Source: Halovivax gelatinilyticus
GTDB lineage: Archaea; Halobacteriota; Halobacteria; Halobacteriales; Natrialbaceae
DNA: 64,000 nt
Assembly (NCBI RefSeq): GCF_024300625.1
Contig: NZ_CP101322.1
Coordinates: forward strand, 2,245,992-2,309,991
Direction of reading: 5' to 3'
This document shows, one piece after another, positions 45,645 through 53,832 of this stretch; the first letter of the stretch is position 1; each line of letters begins with the position of its first letter. A program made the position numbers and the translations under genes. The notes beneath the pieces are model-generated. The model worked only from the letters and a program-made list of their open reading frames with translations, was not told the DNA's origin and searched no databases.

Positions 45645-46727
45645 CTAGCAACGTTGCGTCGTCAGATGGATCGATTCGTCGAAGACGGAGGCGACGCCGC
45701 GGGCGACGCGCTCTGCGTAGGCGCGTCGAATGTTCCAGGACTGGCTGATGAAGACGCCCTGGTCGCCGAATCGGTTGACGAGCAGGTCGTCCGACGTGAA
45801 GTCGTCGACCGGTTCGGCCACGACGGCACAGGTCGGCAGTGCGTCGTTGATCGCGTCGGCGATCACCTGCTTGAACGCGGTGGATGCATTGCCACCGACC
45901 TCGATACCCTCCTCACAGAGTCCGTTGAAACTGACCGCGTTCTCGAAGCGTTCGTCTGCGATCTCTGCGAGTTCGGGGAACGAGGCCGGATCGAGCAGGC
46001 GCGAGGGGACGCGATAGCGGGTGAACGAGCCGCCGCCGACCCGCCAGCCCATCGCCCGCCAGGTCGTCAATCCGGCCTCCTCGCCGGCGATCGCGGCCTG
46101 TTCGTCGGTCTTGGGCTCGATACCGCCACCGTGTGGCGCCAGAATGAGCGTATCGGAGCCGCGCTCGTCCAGCCGTTCGACGAACCCGCCGTTCTCGCGA
46201 GCGTCCTCGACAGACTGTTCGGGATCGACGACGGTCGCCGAGAGGTCGGCGTCGAACTCGTCTTCGACGATCGAACAGTCGTTGCCGGGTCCGGGACACT
46301 CGTCCTGTTCGACGCCGGGGAACGTTTGTCCGGCGAGGTCGAGACGACAGCGAGCCTCGTCGCCCATTCGGACGATGTCGTTCGGTGCTTCCGGACGCGC
46401 CTCGAGTACGGTGTAGATGGCGTACTCGTTCGAATCGCGCGCTACTCGGATCTGGCCGCCCTCGGGTACGCCCAGTTCCTCCAGCAGTCGTGGATCGGCC
46501 GACAGGGCCGTCGGTTCGTCGGCCAGGTGGCCCTGTCCGTAGTCTAGATCACAGACCGTTCCCGTGAGCTCATCGTCACTGCTCGTAATTCCCTGTCGGG
46601 TTGCCGCTTCGTAGCTACCGACAGCGACGCCGAGCAGCGCGGGCGATCCCAGCATTCCGGCTAACATCGTCCGCCGGGACGGTCGGAACCGATTCGTCGT
46701 TTCGCGTTTGTCGTTTTCGTTTGTCAT
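45645..46727 (-). CDS. Tat-exported poly-gamma-glutamate hydrolase-like protein
   Basis: 360 residues. Tat signal RPSRRTMLAGML (15-26). The catalytic part resembles the PGA hydrolase/PF05908 family of phage PghP: ILAPHGGGIEPKTDEQ has the zinc-binding His199 and Glu204. A downstream histidine or carboxylate motif is less clear. It would cut extracellular poly-gamma-glutamate. Third gene of the operon starting with the PgsC/CapC-like protein, after pgsB. The ATG at 46727 (MTNEND) is chosen; one three codons earlier is possible. Confidence 0.75.
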   Translation of the reverse strand: MTNENDKRETTNRFRPSRRTMLAGMLGSPALLGVAVGSYEAATRQGITSSDDELTGTVCDLDYGQGHLADEPTALSADPRLLEELGVPEGGQIRVARDSNEYAIYTVLEARPEAPNDIVRMGDEARCRLDLAGQTFPGVEQDECPGPGNDCSIVEDEFDADLSATVVDPEQSVEDARENGGFVERLDERGSDTLILAPHGGGIEPKTDEQAAIAGEEAGLTTWRAMGWRVGGGSFTRYRVPSRLLDPASFPELAEIADERFENAVSFNGLCEEGIEVGGNASTAFKQVIADAINDALPTCAVVAEPVDDFTSDDLLVNRFGDQGVFISQSWNIRRAYAERVARGVASVFDESIHLTTQRC

Positions 46728-46794
46728 ATCTCTCATCGCGTGGGAGCGTATCCGCCTCCCTCGGTGGTTGATCGTCGATGCCACTCGCATACCG

Positions 46795-46814
46795 CTCGCA
46801 GTCCCTACTGCGAG
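46795..46814 (-). other. Hairpin between pgsB and the PGA hydrolase
   Basis: CTCGCAG-TCCCTA-CTGCGAG, a perfect 7-bp stem with a six-base loop, lies in the 115-base gap between pgsB and the hydrolase start. It could be a partial terminator or processing site lowering hydrolase expression relative to synthesis. Confidence 0.35.
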
Positions 46815-46851
46815 TCAGCCCTCCCTGCGCCCACCCTCCACCCAACCAACG

Positions 46852-48309
46852 TCACGACGATCGCCCTGTGACGGTGGTCCGTTCTCGTTCGTCCGCCGAT
46901 TCACCCTCGCTTTTCGCCGATTCTGCCACGCCGTCTCCGTTCGACTCCGCCCCTTCGACGTTCAGGCCGGTCGCTCGGTTCCCCTGCTCGCGTCCGGCGT
47001 CCGTCAACTGCACTGACGGTGGTAGAACGCCGCTTTCCGCTGTCGGGTCGTCCGCCCTCGCGGCGGTCGATGGGCCGAATTCGATCTCGTCGCTCCCGGT
47101 TGCGTCCGCCCGCATCCGGTCGTCCGGTCCGGCCGACCGGGAAGATCGCTGGGACTCGATCAATTCGTACGCCGAGGACCGCTGATCGATTTCGGCCTCG
47201 AGCGCGCGCATGAACGACGCGACGGTGTTACCCATGATGAGCACGGGCCAACCGTCGTCGAGCGCGGATTCGAGGATCGATCCGGCGTGGTCGGGGTTGT
47301 CCGACTCGACGATTACGGGAACGTCGGATTTTTCCGCAAACAACTCCGCGTCCGATCCGACGACGCGTGCCTGCTCGATCGCACCGATTCGATGCAATTC
47401 TGCGAGGTACGTGTGAAACGACGCCGTTCGCGCCCGCCGGTCCTCGCGAAGGTAGAGCAGGGGCTGGACGACTTCGTCGTCCTCGACCAGCGCCCGTCTG
47501 ATCATCTCGGTACTCTCGACGTCGTTGACCGACGCCGCGTTGAACACGCGTCCGCGCGGCAGTTTTATCCACTCGACGCGATAGTCGTCGAGCAACGACT
47601 CACGAAGCGGATCGGACAGCGCCGGCTCACCGATCGCTTGCAGCACTTCGTCGATGCCGTAGACCACCTCGGCTCCGGGAATGTCACGGTGTTCGTCCGG
47701 CACGTCGACGTGACGGACCGATGCCCCGACGTAGTCGAGTTCTCGCTCGAGGTACGCTCTGAGTTCGGGGTCCCGTTCGCCGTTTACCACGCACGTATCG
47801 CGGGGTACCGCCCGCGCGAACGATCGGGCGATCGCCGCACGATTTCCGCCGAGCGTATCCCGGTGGTCCTGTCTGACGTTCGTGATGACGAAGACGTCCG
47901 GGTGGCCGAACGTCTCGTTCATCAAACGCGTGGTGTAATCGGTGATTCCCTGGTTTTCGAGAACGAGCGCGTCCGTCGGTCCGAACGACCGGAGTTCGCT
48001 CGCGTTCTCGTAGAGCGTGACCCGCTCTCCGCGTTCGATGGGGTGTTCCTCGCCGTTGTACACCGAGAGCGGATGATTCCCGGTAATTTTGGCGTAGGTA
48101 TCGTACCCTCGGGCGCAGAGTACGTCGTGAATCCGACGCGTCATTCCGGACTTTCCTCTGGTACCGGAAACGACGATCCGTACGTCCGCTTCGGCGAGCT
48201 GACTACGGTGGATCGATCCGCGACGGACGATTTCCGGGGTGAGCGATTCGAGTCGCTTCGCAGCGGTCGTTACAACATCTCTCGTTCGGTCGATCGGTGG
48301 GTAATTCAT
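46852..48309 (-). CDS. pgsB: Poly-gamma-glutamate synthetase subunit PgsB/CapB
   Basis: ATP-dependent amide ligase of the Mur ligase family that polymerises glutamate. 485 residues. P-loop SGTRGKSGM (48-56), KITGNHP, NQGITDYTTRLMNE and NVRQDHRDTLGG match CapB. The C-terminal 100 residues (from about 385) are a low-complexity acidic tail absent from bacterial CapB (about 390-400 aa). Nine bases separate it from the CapC-like gene upstream. Confidence 0.85.
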   Translation of the reverse strand: MNYPPIDRTRDVVTTAAKRLESLTPEIVRRGSIHRSQLAEADVRIVVSGTRGKSGMTRRIHDVLCARGYDTYAKITGNHPLSVYNGEEHPIERGERVTLYENASELRSFGPTDALVLENQGITDYTTRLMNETFGHPDVFVITNVRQDHRDTLGGNRAAIARSFARAVPRDTCVVNGERDPELRAYLERELDYVGASVRHVDVPDEHRDIPGAEVVYGIDEVLQAIGEPALSDPLRESLLDDYRVEWIKLPRGRVFNAASVNDVESTEMIRRALVEDDEVVQPLLYLREDRRARTASFHTYLAELHRIGAIEQARVVGSDAELFAEKSDVPVIVESDNPDHAGSILESALDDGWPVLIMGNTVASFMRALEAEIDQRSSAYELIESQRSSRSAGPDDRMRADATGSDEIEFGPSTAARADDPTAESGVLPPSVQLTDAGREQGNRATGLNVEGAESNGDGVAESAKSEGESADERERTTVTGRSS

Positions 48310-48318
48310 CGGTATCTA

Positions 48319-49491
48319 TCACGCGGAGGGGTTCGTGGCGGCGATGCGTCGGTTTCCGGCGGGCAGTTCGAGCCGTTCCAGCCGGTAGATTGCGACTGTG
48401 CCGGCGAGTACGCCCGCCAGAGCGAGTGTGAGCGTCGGGACGGTCGGTTCGTACAGTGCGCCGTTCGACGACGGCGAGACGAAGAGACGGAGCCAGAAGA
48501 GTAACACAACGAACAGGCCGGCCGAGATGGCCATCGTGTTCCGTCGGTGGGCCGGTGGGACGCGGTGTAGGTTGTACGCGCCGACGCCCGTCAACACCGC
48601 CGTGAAGAACAGGTGAACTCCCGGCGCGACGGGGGCGACGATCGCAACCGGCAACATCGCGAGCATGCCGACGACGATCGAGATGCCGAGCAGGACCCGT
48701 CCATAGAGCAGCGTCCGTCGGTGAATCTCGGTCGTGAGCAGGTAGACGATGCCGAGCCCGGCGACGTATATCGGAACGACCACGGCCGACTGCAAGGCAA
48801 AGAGGGCGAGCAGCGGAAGCGCGACGATACCCGTCAGTCTGACGCCCCAGCGGTGGTAGACGCCCTCCGATCCGAGTACGCCGATCGCGAATGTGAGAAG
48901 TAACACGGGCGTCGATGCGCCGAGTCCAGCTTCGATGTCGCTGATCGTCGCCTGCCTGATCGCGGCGACGTCCGCCTCGGGTGTAAACAAGAACGGTGGG
49001 ACGATTCGCCCGAGGGTGGGGGCGAACGAGACGTTGATCAGTGCGACGCCCAGTCCCACGAGCCCGACGAACGCGGCGGTGCTCGCGATGAGGTCGTCGA
49101 TCCGTTCGGCTCGATCGTCGAGCTGGTGGTAGTTGTACGCGGCGACGCCGGGAAGGATGCTCCCAACGACGGTGAGTGCGGAAAGCTCGATCGAAACCGC
49201 ACCGACGGCCGAGAGTGGAACGAAGAGACAAAGCGGGACCGCTGCGCCGATCGCCATGGCTGCCAGAAGCAGCTGCCGTCCAAACAGGAACGTCCGTTTT
49301 CTGAGCGCGCTCACTCCGACGTAGGCACACGCACCTGCGAGGAGGAAGGCTGGAACGGCGACGAAGTCGTAGAGGGCGTAGACGGCAAAGAGCGGGACGA
49401 CGAGCACGCCCGAGAGTCGCAGTCCGTACCACTGCACGACGACGATTCCCATTAGAATGCCGAGCACGGACAGCACGAGCGCGACGATCAT
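48319..49491 (-). CDS. pgsC: PgsC/CapC-like membrane subunit, tandem duplicated
   Basis: 390 residues with about ten to twelve transmembrane helices. Bacterial PgsC is about 150 residues and has a GxxxAGLVVP, YGR, VPGLIAN layout. Here the layout occurs twice: GLRLSGVLVVPL, FLFGRQLL and GSILPGVAAYN in the first half, then GVRLTGIVALPL, LLYGRVLL and AVLTGVGAYN in the second. So the protein is two PgsC units fused. The ATG at 49491 (MIVALVLS) begins right at helix 1; a GTG 30 codons upstream would add a hydrophilic leader. First gene of the PGA operon. No PgsA gene is in the window. Confidence 0.7.
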   Translation of the reverse strand: MIVALVLSVLGILMGIVVVQWYGLRLSGVLVVPLFAVYALYDFVAVPAFLLAGACAYVGVSALRKRTFLFGRQLLLAAMAIGAAVPLCLFVPLSAVGAVSIELSALTVVGSILPGVAAYNYHQLDDRAERIDDLIASTAAFVGLVGLGVALINVSFAPTLGRIVPPFLFTPEADVAAIRQATISDIEAGLGASTPVLLLTFAIGVLGSEGVYHRWGVRLTGIVALPLLALFALQSAVVVPIYVAGLGIVYLLTTEIHRRTLLYGRVLLGISIVVGMLAMLPVAIVAPVAPGVHLFFTAVLTGVGAYNLHRVPPAHRRNTMAISAGLFVVLLFWLRLFVSPSSNGALYEPTVPTLTLALAGVLAGTVAIYRLERLELPAGNRRIAATNPSA

Positions 49492-49581
49492 TGCGTGGCT
49501 GGCTCCGTTCGTGTACCGGTGTTCGTCGCTATCGCCCGATTCGTGCGAGTAGTTCGGCCGTTCGTGTCGAGGGAGGGCCAC

Positions 49582-49877
49582 GTCTCTGCTATAGTGGGGG
49601 CCATAACCGTCGTGGCTCCCCGAGCGGTTGTTAAGTTTACGTATATAGGAATTAAAATAATACTACGTCCTATAGGCCATTTCTATTAATCCCATTCGAG
49701 AGCGTGGTATTATTTGACAACGGGGGCGATATTATTATCGAACAGTTTGATTATTACTCGGCCCACTCTGGCCACATCCTGTTAATTATCACCGGTAAGG
49801 CGCTACGCTAATGCAGATAATAAGAGTCGAATTTAGGTGTGTGTAGAATGTAGGTCAAATCGATCACGCACCGAGTT
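49582..49877. promoter_or_regulatory. AT-rich divergent promoter region of the PGA operon
   Basis: About 300 bases markedly richer in A/T than the surroundings. They contain CTATATAC on the minus strand (near 49642-49650), several TAAT/ATTATT blocks and a short inverted repeat CGATA-TTAT-TATCG (about 49728-49741). No protein frame is convincing. Probably holds promoters and regulator sites for the PGA operon and the DUF7282 gene. Confidence 0.4.
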
Positions 49878-50960
49878 ATGTCACCGGCACTATCGATGGG
49901 GTCGTTGAAACGCGCGATCGCGTTACTCGCAGTCGTCGCTATCGTTGTGGGGGCAGGGGTGATCGTCGGCCAGGCGCCGGCGTTGTTCGGTGCCGACGTC
50001 GCACAGGATCCACACGCATCGATCACGTTCACCGATCAGGAGAGCAATGGCTCTGCGGTACTCGTCGACTCGGTTTCGCTCTCCGATGGCGGCTTCGTCG
50101 TCGTCACCGACGAGCGCGGGACCGTCGTCGGCGTCTCGGAGAAACTCGGTTCGGATGAGTACGACAACGTCACCGTCGAGCGAATCGAAGACCAGGATCG
50201 AGAACTCCACGGCCGTCTCACGGCTACGGTGTATCACGATCATACCGATGATGACGAGTACAGCCCCGATCCCGACGAGGGGACGGGCGACCGCCCGTAC
50301 ATCGTCGACGGCTATCCGGTGTCGGAGACGGCGACCGTGATGAACGTCGACCGTGACCCGACGGCGACCGATTCGTTTACGGTCCAGTCGATCGAGGGCC
50401 CGTCGACCGGCTACACCACCGAGACCGTGACGATTCTCGCTGAAATCGAGAATCCCACCGACGAAGAGCGACGACAGGACACCGAGTTACGCATCGGCGG
50501 CGCGTTGTACGAACAGCAGGTGTTCACCCTCGACGCCGGAGAGACTCGGGAGATGAGCTTCGACGTCGACCTCTCCGACATCGGCGAGGGCAACGTCACC
50601 TACGGCGTCTACACCGAAACCGACGGGATGCAAGGGGAGATCACAATCGAGTACGACGGACCGCCCCACCTCTCGATCCAGGAGGCGAACACCACGGAGA
50701 TGGTCGTAGACGTCGGGGTGCCAGACGGCGGATTCGTCGCGGTCGAAGACGTCGACGGACAGCTGCTCGGTACCTCGACCGAACTCGAACCCGGCGTCTA
50801 CGAGGGTGTACGGATCGAGTTCGACGATCTCGACGCTTCGGGGAACCTGACAGCGATCGCCTACGAGGGCGACCCGGACGAGCCCGACGAGGCGACGGCG
50901 TACGAGTGGGAGGGCGACCCGATCGCGGACGCGACGGACGTCCGCGCTGACCTCGAGTGA
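49878..50960 (+). CDS. Secreted protein with two DUF7282 domains and a CARDB-like domain
   Basis: 360 residues. One N-terminal helix (RAIALLAVVAIVVGAGVIVG) acts as signal or anchor. A DUF7282-type unit with VLVDSVSLSDGGFVVVTDER lies at about 60-150, a beta-sandwich CARDB-like segment at about 160-260, and a second unit VDVGVPDGGFVAVEDVDGQL at about 270-350. It is highly acidic and extracellular. Such haloarchaeal surface proteins are common; role unknown. ATG at 49878, or an internal ATG six codons later. Confidence 0.7.
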   Translation: MSPALSMGSLKRAIALLAVVAIVVGAGVIVGQAPALFGADVAQDPHASITFTDQESNGSAVLVDSVSLSDGGFVVVTDERGTVVGVSEKLGSDEYDNVTVERIEDQDRELHGRLTATVYHDHTDDDEYSPDPDEGTGDRPYIVDGYPVSETATVMNVDRDPTATDSFTVQSIEGPSTGYTTETVTILAEIENPTDEERRQDTELRIGGALYEQQVFTLDAGETREMSFDVDLSDIGEGNVTYGVYTETDGMQGEITIEYDGPPHLSIQEANTTEMVVDVGVPDGGFVAVEDVDGQLLGTSTELEPGVYEGVRIEFDDLDASGNLTAIAYEGDPDEPDEATAYEWEGDPIADATDVRADLE

Positions 50961-51000
50961 ACCGACCGATTCTTACCGGCGCCGTCCCTAGCCGTCGATA

Positions 51001-52005
51001 ATGGACGCGCCGCTGTGGACGGAGGAGTACGCCCCGACGCTCTCGGATCTCCCGCAGGTGGACGCGAGGGAACTACTTTCCGAGACCGTCGACGAGCCGT
51101 TGAACCTGATATTACAGGGTCCGCCGGGCAGCGGAAAGACCGCCGCCGCTCGCGCGCTCGCACGCGAAATACACGACCAGCCGGATTCGGACCTGACCGA
51201 GGTGAACGTCGCCGACTTCTTCGGGCGGACGAAAACCGAGATCAAAAACGACCCGCGCTTTGCGAGCTTTCTCGTCGGCCGATCGGACATGTCCAAGCGG
51301 GACATGATCAACCACGTGTTGAAGGAGTCTGCCAGCTACGCCCCCGTCGCGGGCGAGCACAAGACGCTCTTGCTCGACAACGCGGAGGCCGTCCGCGAAG
51401 ACTTCCAGCAGGCGCTTCGACGCATCATGGAGAAACACCACCGAACGACCAGATTCGTCATCACGACGCGCCAGCCGACGAAGCTCATCCCGCCGATCCG
51501 CTCGCGGTGTTTCCCGGTGACGATCCGCGCGCCGACCAGCGAGGAGATCGTCTCGGTCCTCGAACCGATCGTCGAGTCTGAGGACGTCGACTACGACGCG
51601 GACGGCCTGGAATTCGTCGCCGGCTACGCGGGCGGCAATCTTCGGGAGGCGATCCTCGCCGCACAGACGACGGCCTTCGATGCGGGCGAGATCACGATGA
51701 GCGCGGCCTACGACGTCCTCGGCGAGGTCGGCCTCGGCGAACCGGTCTCGTCGATGCTCGACGACGCAGAGGCCGGCGAATTTACCGACGCCCGAAAGAC
51801 CCTGGACGATCTGCTCGTCGACGAGGGACTCGACGGCCAGGAGGTTCTCGGCGAGATCCTGGCTCAGGGCCGAAAGCGCTACCAGGGGTCAGACCTCGCC
51901 CGGCTCCACCGTCTCGTCGCAGACGTCGAGTTCGACATGCAGGAAGGCACGAGCGATCGGATCCACGTCTCGCACCTGCTCGCCGAACTCGGTCGAGAGG
52001 CCTAA
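51001..52005 (+). CDS. rfcC: Replication factor C small subunit, RfcC type
   Basis: 334-residue AAA+ clamp-loader subunit. Walker A GPPGSGKTAAA (40-50), arginine-finger SRC motif (168-170), and a C-terminal collar domain. Walker B reads LLLDNAEAV with N127 where most RFC subunits have Glu, so this subunit may bind but not hydrolyse ATP well. Haloarchaea have two small RFC subunits; this one fits the RfcC type (inference from memory). It follows the DUF7282 gene by 40 bases. Confidence 0.85.
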   Translation: MDAPLWTEEYAPTLSDLPQVDARELLSETVDEPLNLILQGPPGSGKTAAARALAREIHDQPDSDLTEVNVADFFGRTKTEIKNDPRFASFLVGRSDMSKRDMINHVLKESASYAPVAGEHKTLLLDNAEAVREDFQQALRRIMEKHHRTTRFVITTRQPTKLIPPIRSRCFPVTIRAPTSEEIVSVLEPIVESEDVDYDADGLEFVAGYAGGNLREAILAAQTTAFDAGEITMSAAYDVLGEVGLGEPVSSMLDDAEAGEFTDARKTLDDLLVDEGLDGQEVLGEILAQGRKRYQGSDLARLHRLVADVEFDMQEGTSDRIHVSHLLAELGREA

Positions 52006-52075
52006 CGGACCAATTCGAACGGTTCGTCCCCGCGAGAGCGCCAGTTCTTTGAGCCGACCCGTCCGAGGTGAGCGC

Positions 52076-52513
52076 ATGCCGACGCTGCTCGAGACGCACA
52101 TCGAGAACCGCTTTCGGGTCCAGCCCCACCACGCGAACAACCACCAGACGCTCCACGGCGGGAACCTGATGAAGTGGCTCGACGAGATCGGCGCCATGTC
52201 CGCGATGCGCTTTGCCGGCGAGACCTGCGTCACCGCGCAGGTGAACCGACTCGACTTCTCGCGGCCGATCGGCATCGGCGACACGGCGCTCGTCGAGGCG
52301 TACGTCTACGACGCCGGCCGATCCAGCGTCAAGGTTGCGCTTCGCGCCTGGCGCGAGGAGCCCCGGACGGGCGAGACGGAGCTGACGACGGAATCGACGT
52401 TCACGTTCGTCGCCGTCGACGCCGACAGCTCGCCGGTGACCGTGCCGTCGCTCACGGTGGAGACCGAAGAGGGCGAGCGTTTGAGAGAGCGGGCGCTCGA
52501 CCGAGACGAGTAA
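52076..52513 (+). CDS. Acyl-CoA thioesterase (hotdog fold)
   Basis: 145 residues. NHQTLHGGNLMKWLDEIGAM is the hotdog helix motif with the catalytic Asp, and VTAQVNRLDFSRPIGIGDTA is the strand pair of the acyl-CoA thioesterase 4HBT branch. It would release free fatty acid or acyl groups from CoA. ATG at 52076 chosen because homologous sequence starts there; the preceding nine residues in an earlier start do not fit. Confidence 0.8.
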   Translation: MPTLLETHIENRFRVQPHHANNHQTLHGGNLMKWLDEIGAMSAMRFAGETCVTAQVNRLDFSRPIGIGDTALVEAYVYDAGRSSVKVALRAWREEPRTGETELTTESTFTFVAVDADSSPVTVPSLTVETEEGERLRERALDRDE

Positions 52514-52565
52514 TCCGTCGAAAAGTAGAGTTGTCGAATGTGTCGACCGAATTCGGCGCCGGCAG

Positions 52566-52787
52566 TCAGTCCAGTCCGTAATCGTCGAGCGAGTGGTAGT
52601 GTTTCCACGCGCCGATCACCTCGTCGGTGGCGAACTCCAGGGTGCCGTCGACGAGTTCGAGCGTGACGAGGTCGTCTTCGATCGTCGTGTCGTGGAGGTG
52701 CAGTTCGATCTGGGCGTCGAAGTCCGCGACGTTGACCATCACTTCGCCGTTCTCTTCTAACAGCTCTCGGAGTCGATCGGGTTTCAT
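52566..52787 (-). CDS. Conserved small hypothetical protein, 73 aa
   Basis: MKPDRLRELLEENGEVMVNV starts a compact acidic protein with probable beta-strands (DAQIELHLHD) and an ending YHSLDDYGLD. No named domain recognised. The TATA CAATAAAC on the minus strand (52813-52820) is centred about 28 bases before the ATG at 52787, so this start is preferred over one four codons upstream. Without the cassette described below it would lie directly after trmG10. Confidence 0.65.
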   Translation of the reverse strand: MKPDRLRELLEENGEVMVNVADFDAQIELHLHDTTIEDDLVTLELVDGTLEFATDEVIGAWKHYHSLDDYGLD

Positions 52788-52837
52788 ACGATCGTACATC
52801 GGTGCTTCTGTCCAATAAACCCGGTGCTGATTGCCAC

Positions 52838-52900
52838 TTACTGGGCCGAAAGCACCAGCACGTACCGCGTCAGCGATCGGTGGACGCGGCGCTCGAACGT
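52838..52900 (-). pseudogene. Displaced 3' end of a trmG10-like gene
   Basis: The minus strand encodes TFERRVHRSLTRYVLVL then SAQ and TAA, matching the intact enzyme's last residues AFERRVHRSLTRYVLVLV except at the ends. Differences in the shared codons are synonymous (GAG/GAA, CGC/CGG, CTT/CTC), so both were coding when they diverged. Upstream, the similarity is lost. This is the left copy of the direct repeat bounding the VapBC cassette. Confidence 0.6.
52851..52888. repeat. 38-bp direct repeat, left copy
   Basis: Identical over 38 bases to 53840-53877. Beyond the 38 bases, eight of the next 11 positions also match. Located in the displaced trmG10 end. Confidence 0.85.
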
Positions 52901-52978
52901 GGCCCAACGTCTCACCGCCGATTTGATTCTCGTTTCGCTTCGAATCCACCGAACGACGGCTCTGCCTATGTATTCCAC

Positions 52979-53443
52979 TCAGCCGGCGTCGTGAAACCGC
53001 TCTAAAACGTCTTCTGGGACGGGGTTTACGTACTCGAAGGGTTCATCGTCACAGAGCCGTTCGAAGTCCCGATCCGTCGTAACGAGCGCGTCGATTTCGG
53101 CCTCCCGGGCGAGCGCGACGTAGAAACAGTCGTAGACGTCGTGATTCTTCGCTGCGCTGCACTCGTAGGCATCGAGCACCGTCTCGTCGTCGACGTCGAC
53201 GAACTCCATCGGATACCGAAGCAGCGAGGAGACGGCGTTTCGGGCTTCGTAGCTCTCGAACCCGAGGTCTTCGAGCACCCACTGGATCCGAAGGGGAAGG
53301 TACCCGAACACAACGAGCGTGTCGGCACCGGTTAACGCGGGGACGAGCTCCTCGGAGACGTACGGATGGCCCGGGTGGTCCTCGATCAGCTGTATCGACA
53401 GCGCGTTGAGATCGGGAAGAATGCGCTTCGCCCCCATTCTCAT
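52979..53443 (-). CDS. vapC: PIN-domain ribonuclease toxin (VapC-like)
   Basis: 154 residues, PIN fold. The acidic residues are D11 in ILPDLNALSIQL, the central VLDAYECSAAKNHDVYDCF region, and TTDRDFERL near the end (strand 4 Asp). VapC toxins cleave tRNA or rRNA. The start overlaps the vapB stop (ATGA). It lies inside the cassette downstream of vapB on the minus strand. Confidence 0.8.
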   Translation of the reverse strand: MRMGAKRILPDLNALSIQLIEDHPGHPYVSEELVPALTGADTLVVFGYLPLRIQWVLEDLGFESYEARNAVSSLLRYPMEFVDVDDETVLDAYECSAAKNHDVYDCFYVALAREAEIDALVTTDRDFERLCDDEPFEYVNPVPEDVLERFHDAG

Positions 53444-53691
53444 CGCCCGCCGAAGGTCGCGTCTCCGGCGTCTCGAAACGCCTCTTCACCCCACTCGGAT
53501 TCTCGCGTGAGCGTCTCGAGTTCGGGTAACTCTCGAACGAGTCGTATGTCGCCCCCCTCGCGGACGACGCGGAACTCCGTTCCACCGTCCAGGTCGAGGT
53601 CGTCGCGGAGCGCCTTCGGGATCGTTAGTCGACCGCGATGGTTCAGCTGTGAGATGCCGTATTCCTCTCCAGCGTCGTCTGTTTCACCCAT
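53440..53691 (-). CDS. vapB: AbrB-family antitoxin (VapB-like)
   Basis: 83 residues. The SpoVT/AbrB swapped-hairpin motif is visible: GISQLNHRGRLTIPKALRDD and then EFRVVREGGDIRLV. A C-terminal segment likely binds the toxin. It would neutralise VapC and repress its own promoter. ATG at 53691 preferred to one 13 codons upstream. Upstream are A/T-rich imperfect repeats (53735-53760) that may be the operator. Confidence 0.8.
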   Translation of the reverse strand: MGETDDAGEEYGISQLNHRGRLTIPKALRDDLDLDGGTEFRVVREGGDIRLVRELPELETLTRESEWGEEAFRDAGDATFGGR

Positions 53692-53832
53692 TGGTTCACC
53701 GTGGGCTGAACGAACGGTGCCGATCACCAAAAATCCTTACGATAACTTCGATAGGATAAGACGCGGGTGACTAGAGCGTTCGAAAAACGGTACGTTCCGA
53801 TCTGATTCGCCACTTCGGCGGTCTCGGCGTCG

